In this document: piece after piece, positions 56,138 to 64,000 of the stretch | How the letters are laid out: every line of letters begins with the position of its first letter | Numbering within the stretch: the first letter of the stretch is position 1 | Source: RYN-133 sp963754285 | GTDB taxonomy: Bacteria > Actinomycetota > Actinomycetes > Mycobacteriales > Jatrophihabitantaceae | Assembly: GCA_963754285.1 (NCBI GenBank) | Contig: CAVWFN010000008.1 | Location: forward strand, 186,001-250,000 | Reading direction: 5' to 3' | DNA length: 64,000 nucleotides | Notes under the pieces: generated by a model | What the model saw: only the letters and a program-made list of their open reading frames with translations | Database searches by the model: none | What the model was told of the DNA's origin: nothing | Made by a program: the position numbers and the translations under genes

Positions 56138-57409
56138 ATGTTTGACCACTCCTGGCGCCCGAACCGAACCTCCGTCGTCGCCACCGCCGCCGCATTGGCA
56201 GCCTCCGCCCTCGTGCTGGGCACGTTCGCGGCAGGCAGCCCCGCCGGCGCGGCGACGAAGCTGACGATGTTCGGCGGTTACGCCTACGACACGAACACCC
56301 ACACCGGCTCGACCGCCAACACCGGACGGAGCGCAGTCACCACGCTGTGCACATCACGGCCCGGCGTCACCCACACCAACCACTCGTCGGCGTCGACCAT
56401 CCCGAACGGTGGCGGCACCGTCGGCTCGGTGACGACACAGCTGACCTCGCGCCGCCCCGCCTCGGGACCGGTATCGACGGCGACCACGTCGACGCACGGG
56501 CTCTCGCTGTTCGGCATGATCAAGGCGTCGGCACTGACCACGACGGCGAGCGTCGCGCACACCGCGCGCGGGTTCGTCCGGACCGGCAGCACGGACATCG
56601 TCGGCTTGCACATCGCCGGCCACTCCAGCCCGCCGGAGAGGCCGAAGGTCGATCAGACGATCAAGCTGCCAGGTATCGCGACCATCGTGTTCAACCACCA
56701 CGCCCTCTCGCAGCACTTCGGCAACTACAAGATGACCGTCGTCGCGATGACTGTGACTGTCCCGAAGACCAACACGCTGCACCTGCCCGCGATGACGATC
56801 GTCGTCGGTCACGGCGTTGCCAGCCTGCACCGTCCGACCTTCGCCAACGTCCACGGATACGCGTACGGGACGAGCGTGGACGCCGCCAAGGTGTCCGGTT
56901 CGAACCGCACCGCGCCGGCCTACCTGCCGTGCGGTGGCACCAACGGCGCCACGACCCAGAACCGGATCAGCGCGGCGCACGTGCCGAGCGCCCTGCAGAC
57001 AGGCCAGGCGACATCGACGACCCGCTCGGTCGACAACGCGACGAGCACGCTCGCTCGCACGACCGACTCGATCTCGAACGCCAACCTGTTCGGCGGTGTG
57101 ATCAAGGCGAACGCCATCCACGTCAGCGCCAGCGCTAGCCGCAACAGCGCCGGCGCGTTGACCCGCAAAGCCACGGCGACGGTCGGTGGACTGACGATCA
57201 ACGGCAAGAGTCAGTCGGGTACCGCACCCGCGAACACGAAGATCGCGATCCCGAACCTCGGGACGCTGTGGATCCATCGCGTGATCAACTCACCGAGCGG
57301 TGTCACCGTTCGCGGCCTTGATCTGATTCTCAGCGTCACGAAGAACGGCTTCAAGAAGGGCACCGAGCTCATCGTCGGTGCAGCAAACGCCGCGGCGTCG
57401 TCCAGCTAA
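56138..57409 (+). CDS. secreted protein with two related halves (choice-of-anchor P-like)
   Basis: The 423-residue protein has a Sec signal (VVATAAALAASALVLGTFAA, cleavage near PAGAAT). Each mature half follows one pattern. Half one has FGGYAYDTNTHTGSTANTGR, LCTSRPGVTHTNHSSAS and LSLFGMIKASALTTTASVAH. Half two has VHGYAYGTSVDAAKVSGSNR, LPCGGTNGATTQN and ANLFGGVIKANAIHVSASAS. Each carries one Cys near its start. The pattern resembles the choice-of-anchor P secreted domain, but that assignment is tentative. GGGAGG precedes ATG 56138. Confidence 0.7.
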   Translation: MFDHSWRPNRTSVVATAAALAASALVLGTFAAGSPAGAATKLTMFGGYAYDTNTHTGSTANTGRSAVTTLCTSRPGVTHTNHSSASTIPNGGGTVGSVTTQLTSRRPASGPVSTATTSTHGLSLFGMIKASALTTTASVAHTARGFVRTGSTDIVGLHIAGHSSPPERPKVDQTIKLPGIATIVFNHHALSQHFGNYKMTVVAMTVTVPKTNTLHLPAMTIVVGHGVASLHRPTFANVHGYAYGTSVDAAKVSGSNRTAPAYLPCGGTNGATTQNRISAAHVPSALQTGQATSTTRSVDNATSTLARTTDSISNANLFGGVIKANAIHVSASASRNSAGALTRKATATVGGLTINGKSQSGTAPANTKIAIPNLGTLWIHRVINSPSGVTVRGLDLILSVTKNGFKKGTELIVGAANAAASSS

Positions 57410-57483
57410 CCATTGCGGCGCGTCGGCATTCCCCGCACTCCGTGCCGACGCTTCCGCTCCCCGCTACGACGTCTGCGGATTAA

Positions 57484-57523
57484 GGCGGCGCGACCGAGGC
57501 TCCCCGCCCCCGGTCGCGCCGCC
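57484..57523. terminator. terminator between convergent genes
   Basis: GGCGGCGCGACCG (57484-57496) and CGGTCGCGCCGCC (57511-57523) form a perfect thirteen-base stem with a fourteen-base loop. It lies 75 bases after the secreted-protein stop and 15 bases from the end of the convergent PLP gene, so it may serve both. Confidence 0.8.
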
Positions 57524-57537
57524 GAACTACTTCGAGC

Positions 57538-58680
57538 TCACCCGAAGTTCTTGCCCTCGCCTCGATAGGTCGGGACGGACTCGACGAGGCGGTCTCCGTC
57601 CACGACATGCACCGCGTCGAAACGCTCCAGCTGCTCGCCGGCCTTGGCCGGACGCAACCACACGCGATCGCCGACGTGCAGCGACCGGGCACCATCGCCG
57701 CGCACCGGGGTCTGCACCTCGCCCGCACCCTCGGTGCCGATCAGAGCCAGCGCTGCCGAAACCGGGCGCGGCAGCCGGTTCTTGCCGGCAGCTCCCGACG
57801 CCACGTATCCGCCCCCGAACAGGGTCGCGATGTCGGGCGCGGGGCGTCGCACGACCGGCAGGGCGAAGTACAACGCCGGACGCGGGACGAAGGCGCGATA
57901 CCCGTCGAACAGCGTCGGGGTGTAGATGCCGGATCCCGCGGTCACCTCGGTGACCACCGCATCAGCCGAGCTGACCTCGAGGCTGCCCGTTCCGCCCGAG
58001 TTGACGAGCTCGAGCTCGCCGACGGCGCCGCTCACCGCGCTCACCACCGCCCCGCGCCGGGTGGCGAGCTCGGCGGCAGAACGCCGCTTGACCCACCGCA
58101 CGGCAGGCGAACTATCGGGCAGGCCCGCAATCTGAGCTTCGTAGAACATGATTCCGACGACGCGACACCCGCGCTGCGCGGCCGCCCTCGCGATCACGAC
58201 CGCATCGGCCGGCGTGCGCAGTGGCGAGCGGCGCACCCCGAGATGGGCGCGCCCGATCCGCAACGATGCGTCGACATCGACGCAGACGCGATAGGGGACG
58301 TCCCGCCGCAGCAACTCGAGTTGGCCGATGTCGTCGACCATCAGCGTGATCGCCTCGAGTGCGTCGGGCGTGTCGGCCAGCTGGGCCAGTGCGCTCCGAT
58401 CGGCGCTGGGGTAACCCATCAGCACGTCGCGCACCCCGGTCGACGCCAGCCACATCGCCTCCCGCAGGGCATAGGCCATGACGCCCGAGACGCCTGGGGT
58501 TTCGAGCGCGAGGTCGAGCACCCACCGGCAGCGCACCGACTTCGACGCGACGCGCACCGGGGTGCCGCCGGCGCGCCGCACGAGGGCCGCGATGTTCGCC
58601 TTCGCCGCACTCAGATCGAGCGCGGCGAGCGGCGGGTCGAGGGCCGCAGTCGCGGTGGTCAACGCGGCGAGATCGGTCAC
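57538..58680 (-). CDS. PLP-dependent amino acid deaminase/aldolase-like protein (alanine racemase N-fold)
   Basis: The 380-residue protein has an alanine-racemase-type barrel. ALDLSAAKANIAALVRRAGG is followed by VRVASKSVRCRWVL, with the PLP-binding Lys. Next come RVCVDVDASLRIGRAHLGVR and the phosphate-binding region NSGGTGSLEVSSADAVVTEV, then a C-terminal domain like D-threonine aldolase/D-serine dehydratase relatives. Substrate is unknown. GTG 58680 is used; no ribosome site is evident. It is followed by the terminator at 57484. Confidence 0.82.
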   Translation of the reverse strand: MTDLAALTTATAALDPPLAALDLSAAKANIAALVRRAGGTPVRVASKSVRCRWVLDLALETPGVSGVMAYALREAMWLASTGVRDVLMGYPSADRSALAQLADTPDALEAITLMVDDIGQLELLRRDVPYRVCVDVDASLRIGRAHLGVRRSPLRTPADAVVIARAAAQRGCRVVGIMFYEAQIAGLPDSSPAVRWVKRRSAAELATRRGAVVSAVSGAVGELELVNSGGTGSLEVSSADAVVTEVTAGSGIYTPTLFDGYRAFVPRPALYFALPVVRRPAPDIATLFGGGYVASGAAGKNRLPRPVSAALALIGTEGAGEVQTPVRGDGARSLHVGDRVWLRPAKAGEQLERFDAVHVVDGDRLVESVPTYRGEGKNFG

Positions 58681-58708
58681 GTCAGGAGGGTACTGACACC
58701 GACTGCCG

Positions 58709-59683
58709 TCATCCGGCTGCGCGCACCCCTGGCCCCGAGCACCGTTCGATCAATTCGGCGTGGAGCGCGACATCGGGCAACAGGTCCCAGCCGGCGAGTC
58801 GCACTGCGCTGATACCGAGCGCGCGATAGCTGTCCAGGGCGGCGGCAACGTCCGCCGCGGTGCCGACGAGCGAGCCGGCACCGGCAACCTCGCCGGTCAC
58901 CGCTCGCAGCGCGCGGGTCGGCGAGTCGAACGACGTGCGGTGCACGCGCGCAATCCGTTGGGCGTAGTCCTGCGCCTGCGCTCGCGTGGCGGCGAGCACC
59001 GGACGCAGCCGCAGCCCGAACCGCACCTCGCGTCCGACCCGGGATGCCTGCGCCGCGGCCCTCGCGATGCGTGCGGCCAACTCGGGCGCCGGCAGGCTCG
59101 GCAGGAAGTAGGTATCGGCGTACGTCGCGCCGAACTCGTCTGCGATCTCACTCGCACCGCTCGCATGCACCGTGATCGGACGGTCGGGACGGATCGGCGT
59201 CCAGTTCGGTGCGATCGTGTAGAACTCACCGGCGAAGTCGATTGGACGATCGCTGGTCCAGATTCGTCGCAGGACCTCGGCGAACTCCGCGCGTCGACGC
59301 TGCCGAGCGGCGCGCTCGACCCAATCGCCGTCGCGCTGGGCCTCGCGGTCACTGTCGACCGCCGGCACGTGCACGCCGACCCGGCCCGGGTGGAACGCGT
59401 CGAGCGCGGCCAACTGCCGCGCGACGGCCGTCGGCGCTGTCACCCCGGGACGCTGCGTGACGAACACTGCGACGCGGTCAGTGGCGGCCAACACCTGCGC
59501 GCCGAGCACGCCCGCATCGAGCGAGGAGGCCGAGTCGTGCGCGAGCACGGCATCGAAGCCGGCGTCGTCCTGTGCCCGGGCCAACGCTCTGACGAACGCC
59601 GGGTCGACCGAGGTGGCCAGAGCCGGCCGGACCTCCGACGACTCGTGAGCCGCGGCGACCGCGACGAACTGCAGGTGGCCCAC
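58709..59683 (-). CDS. LLM class flavin-dependent oxidoreductase
   Basis: The 324-residue protein has the luciferase-like fold. It opens FVRALARAQDDAGFDAVLAH and continues VTAPTAVARQLAALDAFHPG, then EFAEVLRRIWTSDRPIDFAG and EFYTIAPNWTPIRPDRPITV. FMNH2-dependent oxidation of a sulfonate, sulfone or other small molecule is likely. It is divergent from the sfnG-like gene, with a shared dyad at 59707. GTG 59683 follows GGAGAT. Confidence 0.83.
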   Translation of the reverse strand: MGHLQFVAVAAAHESSEVRPALATSVDPAFVRALARAQDDAGFDAVLAHDSASSLDAGVLGAQVLAATDRVAVFVTQRPGVTAPTAVARQLAALDAFHPGRVGVHVPAVDSDREAQRDGDWVERAARQRRRAEFAEVLRRIWTSDRPIDFAGEFYTIAPNWTPIRPDRPITVHASGASEIADEFGATYADTYFLPSLPAPELAARIARAAAQASRVGREVRFGLRLRPVLAATRAQAQDYAQRIARVHRTSFDSPTRALRAVTGEVAGAGSLVGTAADVAAALDSYRALGISAVRLAGWDLLPDVALHAELIERCSGPGVRAAG

Positions 59684-59706
59684 AGGATCTCCTTCGGTTT
59701 GCCTGC

Positions 59707-59731
59707 TATGTTTACCGAGAAAGTAGACATA
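59707..59731. promoter_or_regulatory. operator candidate between divergent flavin monooxygenase genes
   Basis: TATGTTTAC (59707-59715) and GTAGACATA (59723-59731) match as inverted arms in eight of nine positions, separated by seven bases. It lies 24 bases from the LLM start and 22 from the sfnG-like start, so one regulator could control both. Confidence 0.65.
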
Positions 59732-59752
59732 CTACTCCGAGGAGGCCATTCG

Positions 59753-60874
59753 ATGGCGCACCCCTCCGCCGATCCGCTGAAGTTCGCGTACTGGGTTCCG
59801 AATGTCAGCGGTGGCCTGGTCGTGAGCACGATCGAACAACGCACCGACTGGGGTTACGACTACAACAAGGAACTCGCCGTCCTCGCCGAGAACAACGGCT
59901 TCGACTACGCCTTGTCGCAGGTGCGCTACATCGCGAGTTACGGCGCGTCCTATCAGCACGAGTCGACCGGCTTCAGCCTCGCGCTGCTGCTGGCGACCGA
60001 ACGGCTCAAGGTGATCGCGGCCATCCATCCCGGCCTGTGGCACCCCGGCGTGCTGGCCAAGTTCATCGCGACAGCCGACCAGATCTCCGGAGGCCGCGCG
60101 GCGGTCAATGTCGTCAGCGGATGGTTCAAGGACGAATTCACCAAGCTGGGCGAGCCGTGGCTCGAGCACGACGAGCGCTACCGCCGCTCGGAGGAGTTCA
60201 TCCGCGTGCTGCGCGAGATCTGGACGAGCGATCACGCCGAGTTCAGCGGTGACTTCTACCGCCTGCACGACTTCGACCTCAAGCCGAAGCCGGTCGACGC
60301 GCCGCGGCGCCATCCCGAGATCTTCCAGGGCGGCAACTCGACCAGCGCGCGCTTGATGGCCGGACGCGTGTCCGACTGGTACTTCAGCAACGGCAACACC
60401 CTCGACGGCGTCAGCCAGCAGATCGCCGACGTCACCGGCGAAGCGGCCAAGCACGACCGCACGGTGCACTTCGGCCTGAACGGGTTCATGATCGCTCGCG
60501 ACACCGAGAAGGAAGCTCGCGAGACGCTGCGCGAGATCGTGGCCAAGGCCGATCGCGAAGCCGTCGAAGGCTTCGGTTCGGCGGTCAAGCAGGCGGGTCA
60601 GTCGACCGGCAACAAGACCGGCATGTGGCAGGACTCGACGTTCGAGGATCTCGTCCAGTACAACGACGGTTTCCGTACCCAGCTCATCGGTACCCCGGAA
60701 CAGATCGCCGAGCGGATCCTCGCCTACAAGAAGCGCGGCGTGAACCTCATGCTGCTCGGTTTCCTGCACTACCTCGAAGAGGTCGAGTACTTCGGCAAGA
60801 ACGTGCTGCCGATCGTGCGCGATCTGGAGGCCGACGCCATCGCGCGTGGCGAACTCGTCGCCACGGCTTCCTGA
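59753..60874 (+). CDS. sfnG: dimethylsulfone monooxygenase SfnG-like
   Basis: The 373-residue LLM enzyme has the SfnG pattern: FAYWVPNVSGGLVVSTIEQR then TDWGYDYNKELAVLAENNGF, SQVRYIASYGASYQHESTGF, GRAAVNVVSGWFKDEFTKLG and GGNSTSARLMAGRVSDWYFS. It would convert dimethylsulfone to methanesulfinate with reduced FMN. ATG 59753 follows GAGGAGG. A terminator follows directly. An FMN reductase partner was not found in the window. Confidence 0.87.
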   Translation: MAHPSADPLKFAYWVPNVSGGLVVSTIEQRTDWGYDYNKELAVLAENNGFDYALSQVRYIASYGASYQHESTGFSLALLLATERLKVIAAIHPGLWHPGVLAKFIATADQISGGRAAVNVVSGWFKDEFTKLGEPWLEHDERYRRSEEFIRVLREIWTSDHAEFSGDFYRLHDFDLKPKPVDAPRRHPEIFQGGNSTSARLMAGRVSDWYFSNGNTLDGVSQQIADVTGEAAKHDRTVHFGLNGFMIARDTEKEARETLREIVAKADREAVEGFGSAVKQAGQSTGNKTGMWQDSTFEDLVQYNDGFRTQLIGTPEQIAERILAYKKRGVNLMLLGFLHYLEEVEYFGKNVLPIVRDLEADAIARGELVATAS

Positions 60875-60876
60875 TA

Positions 60877-60917
60877 CGACTCGACCCGGCCGCCGCGGGG
60901 GTGGCCGGGTCGAGTCG
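60877..60917 (+). terminator. terminator after sfnG
   Basis: CGACTCGACCCGGCC (60877-60891) and GGCCGGGTCGAGTCG (60903-60917) are perfect fifteen-base arms around an eleven-base loop, starting two bases after the stop codon. This is the strongest hairpin in the window. Confidence 0.85.
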
Positions 60918-60958
60918 CGTTCCGGTGCATACCGGACGTGGCATGGGACACTAGCGCG

Positions 60959-62392
60959 ATGATCGGCGCTCGCTCGCACATGACGCGCGCCACCCGACTG
61001 GCGGGGGTCGTCGTGGCCGTGGCCGGCATGGTGACCGCGCCGATGCCCGCGCTCGCCGCGACGTTCTCGCCCGGTGCTGCCGGTCTGGGTGATCCCTACT
61101 TCCCGATGCTGGGCAACGGTGGCTACGACGCGAAGCACTACGACCTCGACCTGAGTTACGTCCCGGCGACGCACCTGCTGTCCGGAACGGTACGGATGCG
61201 CGCCGTTGCGACGAAGGGACTGTCCCGGTTCGACCTCGACCTGTCCGGCATGACGGTGCACTCGGTCCGCGTTGACGGCACACCGGTCACCTGGCGCCGC
61301 GTGGGCCAAGAGCTCAAGATCACGCCGGCGCAGGGCATCACGAAGGGCACGACGTTCACGACCGCAGTGCGCTACGCCGGGAGCCCGAAGACGATCAAAG
61401 GCTCGCCGATCGTCTTCGGCAGTAACTACGGCTGGCAGTACACCGCGGACGGCGCCTTCGTCGGCGACGAACCGAACGCGGCGCACACCTGGTTCCCGGT
61501 GAACGACTATCCGCGGGACAAGGCCACTTACGATCTGCGGATCGCGGTGCCGACGGGCCGGCAGGTCGTTGCCAACGGCGAACTGCGCGGCCGCGCCAGC
61601 GCAAACGGGATGAACACCTACCACTGGCGCGAGACCAAGCCGATGGCCAGCTACCTGGTGACCGTGGGGATCGGCAAGTGGCGCTTTCGCTCCGGAGACA
61701 CCCCGGGTGGCATCCCCGAGACGATGGCCTTCGACCCGACGCTTGCCAAGAAGGTCCGTCAGAGGCACGTCTTCGGCCTGACAGGTGCGGTAACCGATTA
61801 CTGGGCCAAGCTCTTCGGCAGATATCCGTTCACCTCGACCGGCGCGATCGTCGATCACGTGCCCCACGTCGGGTTCTCGCTCGAGACGCAGACCCGTCCG
61901 TTGTACGGGTTCGCTCCCGACCCTCTCACCATCTCCCACGAGCTGTCGCACCAGTGGTTCGGCGACAGCGTGTCCGTGCGGTCGTGGCGCGACATCTGGC
62001 TCAACGAAGGCTTCGCGACGTTCTCGATGTACCTCTGGAACGAGCACACGGGCCACCGCTCGACCTACACGCAGTTCCGCACCTTCTACCGCCAGATCGG
62101 CGCGAAGAGCTCGTTCTGGCGACAGTCGATCGCCGATCCCGGTCGCGACCGGATGTTTTCTTCCGCCGTCTACTACCGCGGCGGCATGACTTTGGCCGCG
62201 CTACGACACCGCATCGGCGACACGCACTTCTTCGAACTCCTGCGCCGCTGGGTCGCGGCGCACCGGTACGCAAACGCGGACACGAACGAGTTCATCGCGC
62301 TCGCCGAGGAAGTCTCGGGTCAGCATCTCGGCGCGTTCTTCCGCACCTGGTTGTGGGATCAGGTCAAGCCGGCCTCGTTCGACGCGACCTAG
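60959..62392 (+). CDS. secreted M1 family metallopeptidase
   Basis: The 477-residue protein has a signal peptide (about 10-35, VVVAVAGMVTAPMPALAATF), a beta-rich N-domain (YDLDLSYVPATHLLSGTVRM) and a catalytic domain. The zinc site HELSHQWFGDSVSVRSWRDI (about residues 326-345) continues to NEGFATF with the third ligand Glu. YYRGG follows. Length is short for M1, as the C-terminal helical domain is mostly missing, which is normal for some secreted members. It likely removes N-terminal residues from peptides outside the cell. Its TAG overlaps the convergent ssuD-like stop. Confidence 0.88.
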   Translation: MIGARSHMTRATRLAGVVVAVAGMVTAPMPALAATFSPGAAGLGDPYFPMLGNGGYDAKHYDLDLSYVPATHLLSGTVRMRAVATKGLSRFDLDLSGMTVHSVRVDGTPVTWRRVGQELKITPAQGITKGTTFTTAVRYAGSPKTIKGSPIVFGSNYGWQYTADGAFVGDEPNAAHTWFPVNDYPRDKATYDLRIAVPTGRQVVANGELRGRASANGMNTYHWRETKPMASYLVTVGIGKWRFRSGDTPGGIPETMAFDPTLAKKVRQRHVFGLTGAVTDYWAKLFGRYPFTSTGAIVDHVPHVGFSLETQTRPLYGFAPDPLTISHELSHQWFGDSVSVRSWRDIWLNEGFATFSMYLWNEHTGHRSTYTQFRTFYRQIGAKSSFWRQSIADPGRDRMFSSAVYYRGGMTLAALRHRIGDTHFFELLRRWVAAHRYANADTNEFIALAEEVSGQHLGAFFRTWLWDQVKPASFDAT

Positions 62393-63573
62393 CGCCCGGC
62401 CATGGCCGGCAGGAACGGCGAGCTGCTGTTGACCGCCGGTGCGCCATCAGCGCTGCCGAACAGCCCGCGGCGGCGCAGTTCGGGCAGCACACCCTCGCCG
62501 AACCAGTACAGCTCCTCCAGGTGCGGGTAGCCGGACAGCACGAACTCGTCGATGCCGATCTCGGCGTACTCGGCGATGCGGTCGGCCACCTCGCGGTGGC
62601 TGCCGACCAAGGCGGTGCCGGCGCCGCCCCGCACCAGGCCGACACCGGCCCACAGATTCGGTGCGACCTCGAGCGACCGCGCGTCGCGCCACGATCCGTT
62701 CGCCCGGTGCCTCGCGTGCAGATCGCGCATGCGCGATTGACCGGTCGACTCGCTGCGTGCAAGCCCTTCCTGTGCCGCGGCCACCACGTCCTCGCCGAGC
62801 GCGTCGACGAGCCGCTCCGCGACGGCCCACGCCGCTTCGGACCGATCGCGCGTGATGACGTGCAGCCGGATGCCGAACCGCACGGTGCGGCCGCGCTCGG
62901 CCGCCAGTCCGCGGATCCAGTCGATCTTCTTCGCGACGGCCTCCGGCGGCTCGCCCCAGGTGAGGTACACGTCGCTGTGCGTTGCCGCGACGGGTCCGGC
63001 GGCAGGCGACGAACCGCCGAAGTACAGCGGCGGGACGGGGTCGGGCAGCGTCGGCAGCGCCGCGTCCTCGATGTTCAGGTGCTCGCCGTGGTGCGTGACC
63101 CGCTCCCCTGCCCACAGGCGCCGCACGACCGAGAGGAACTCGTCGCAACGGGCGTACCGCGCGTCCTTGTCCAGGTGATCGCCGTAGGAGCGCTGCTCGT
63201 GCCCCTCGCCACCGGTCACCACGTTCAGCAGCAGCCGCCCGGGGGCGTGCGTGCTGAACGTGGCCGCCATCTGCGCGGCGAGCGTGGGGCTGATCAGACC
63301 GGGACGGAACGCGATCAGGAACGCGAGCCGCTCGGACTCGCGCGCCACCATCGCGGTGGTGAGCCACGCGTCTTCGCACCACGCGCCGGTCGGGGTCAGC
63401 GCCCCGCGGAACCCGAATTCTTCGGCGGCGCGGGCGATCGAGCCGAGGTAACCGACACTCGCGCGGCGATCACCGCCGGCGACGCCGCGCGGCAGGCCGT
63501 GACCGCCGCCCACGATGAATCGCGAGTCGCCGTAGGTCGGGAGGAACCAGTGGAACGTGAGATCAGAACTCAT
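62389..63573 (-). CDS. ssuD: alkanesulfonate monooxygenase SsuD-like
   Basis: The 394-residue LLM enzyme has FHWFLPTYGDSRFIVGGGHG, CEDAWLTTAMVARESERLAF, LLLNVVTGGEGHEQRSYGDH and PPLYFGGSSPAAGPVAATHS, the standard SsuD/NtaA order. It desulfonates alkanesulfonates with FMNH2 and O2. No ssuE reductase or ssuABC transporter is in view. ATG 63573 precedes LTFHWFLPTYG. The stop shares CTAG with the convergent peptidase gene. Confidence 0.85.
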   Translation of the reverse strand: MSSDLTFHWFLPTYGDSRFIVGGGHGLPRGVAGGDRRASVGYLGSIARAAEEFGFRGALTPTGAWCEDAWLTTAMVARESERLAFLIAFRPGLISPTLAAQMAATFSTHAPGRLLLNVVTGGEGHEQRSYGDHLDKDARYARCDEFLSVVRRLWAGERVTHHGEHLNIEDAALPTLPDPVPPLYFGGSSPAAGPVAATHSDVYLTWGEPPEAVAKKIDWIRGLAAERGRTVRFGIRLHVITRDRSEAAWAVAERLVDALGEDVVAAAQEGLARSESTGQSRMRDLHARHRANGSWRDARSLEVAPNLWAGVGLVRGGAGTALVGSHREVADRIAEYAEIGIDEFVLSGYPHLEELYWFGEGVLPELRRRGLFGSADGAPAVNSSSPFLPAMAGR

Positions 63574-63580
63574 GTCGTCC

Positions 63581-63620
63581 TTTCAGATCAGGTCAGAGCA
63601 GGTCAGATCAGGTCAGAGCA
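63581..63620. repeat. short direct repeats between sfnB-like and ssuD-like genes
   Basis: Four decamers of consensus GGTCAGAKCA lie end to end at 63581, 63591, 63601 and 63611; units 2 and 4 are identical. The last unit includes the stop codon of the sfnB-like gene. They could be a slippage product or a small binding array upstream of ssuD. Confidence 0.7.
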
Positions 63621-64000
63621 GGCCGTGACGCGGGGGTGCAGTGCGAGACACCGTCCACCGCCCGATGTGCTGGACCTTCCAGCGCGAGGGGTCGTGCAGA
63701 GTGTGGGTACGCGCGTCGCGCCACAGCCGCGACAGGTTCAGACCTTCGGCCGCCGAGCGGGTACCGCTCAGCTCGAACAGCGCGGACGAGGCGGTGACGG
63801 CAGCGCGGGCGCAGGCGACCTTCGCGGCAGCGGTCGCTATCGACGCCTCGGCGACGGAGTCGGCGTTCACCTGCGGTGCGCGCGACGTCGATCTCGCGGG
63901 CCGCCGCGGCGAGCAACGCCTCGGCAGCACGCACCTCGATCTCGAGTTCGCCGGCCTGTTGGATCAGCAGCGGGTCCTCGGCCGCCGCGTCGACGCCGGC
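63613..64000 (-). pseudogene. SfnB-like acyl-CoA dehydrogenase family monooxygenase, partial, one frameshift
   Basis: Only the C-terminal part lies in the window. The visible chain AAAEDPLLIQQAGELEIEVR leads, after a one-base break near 63874, into QVNADSVAEASIATAAAKVA and ends TLHDPSRWKVQHIGRWTVS then RTAPPRHGLL. The R-T-H-TLHDP and QHIGRW pattern is that of SfnB/DszC-type flavin monooxygenases. The neighbouring ssuD-like and sfnG-like genes fit a sulfur-scavenging role. The rest of the gene lies beyond 64000. Confidence 0.75.

Noticed and set aside
59732..62056. A 774-codon minus-strand frame
   Set aside because: It overlaps sfnG and the M1 peptidase, whose motifs are unmistakable.

Overview
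The window looks like a chromosome segment of a high-GC actinobacterium (phylum Actinomycetota). Base composition is strongly GC-rich, GTG starts and ATGA/GTGA start-stop overlaps are common, and one block keeps the order known from mycobacteria: birA, accD, accE, maf, biotin carboxylase, lpdA, M20 amidohydrolase. The genus cannot be named from this sequence. No rRNA, tRNA, CRISPR array, insertion sequence or prophage was seen, and no gene-free stretch exceeds about 300 bases.

Layout. 1-6.4 kb: the end of an unidentified gene, a flavodoxin-like protein, then an ABC ATPase / histidine kinase / FtsX-type permease operon facing a NarL-type response regulator and a lone receiver domain. 6.4-10.7 kb: a GGDEF-EAL protein, an ArsR-like regulator with a dienelactone hydrolase, and two VOC proteins (the second frameshifted). 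10.7-14.1 kb: the SOS polymerase dnaE2 behind a LexA-type box. 14.2-18.4 kb: a TetR/hydrolase divergent pair, a second GGDEF-EAL protein and a CBS protein. 18.5-31.1 kb: a type IV pilus locus in the order pilB, pilT, pilC, pilA, pilA, pilM, pilN, pilO and three minor-pilin-like genes. One minor pilin carries Ig-like repeats and another a ricin-type lectin region. 31.3-36.6 kb: two polytopic membrane proteins (one GT87-like), a PH-domain protein and a GGDEF protein with a degenerate EAL domain.

36.6-50 kb: biotin protein ligase, acyl-CoA carboxylase beta and epsilon subunits, a secreted protein, a methylthioadenosine phosphorylase-like enzyme, an acyl-CoA dehydrogenase, Maf, an adenylate cyclase, a Liu-like cluster (acyl-CoA dehydrogenase, carboxyltransferase, epsilon-like peptide, MerR regulator with its operator) and the biotin carboxylase/BCCP subunit. 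50-58.7 kb: GNAT, a hypothetical protein, LpdA-like flavoprotein, gamma-glutamylcyclotransferase-like protein, M20 amidohydrolase, pdxH, citrate synthase, a secreted duplicated protein and a PLP-dependent enzyme. 58.7-64 kb: flavin-dependent sulfur-scavenging genes (LLM, sfnG-like, ssuD-like, sfnB-like) with an M1 peptidase among them.

Three themes stand out. (1) The pilus locus ends in adhesin-like minor pilins and lies next to c-di-GMP genes, but its first 6 kb (pilB to pilM) carries roughly 30-40 single-base frame shifts plus two amber codons at glutamine positions, while the catalytic motifs remain intact. This looks more like local sequence error than old decay, and isolated shifts occur elsewhere (VOC, pilO, ricin gene, accE, carboxyltransferase, sfnB). 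(2) A family of four ~75-80 bp nested palindromes lies at gene ends; one copy shows a compensatory base change. (3) Several clean operators are visible: a LexA box, a TetR palindrome, a LiuR palindrome and a dyad between the divergent flavin monooxygenase genes.
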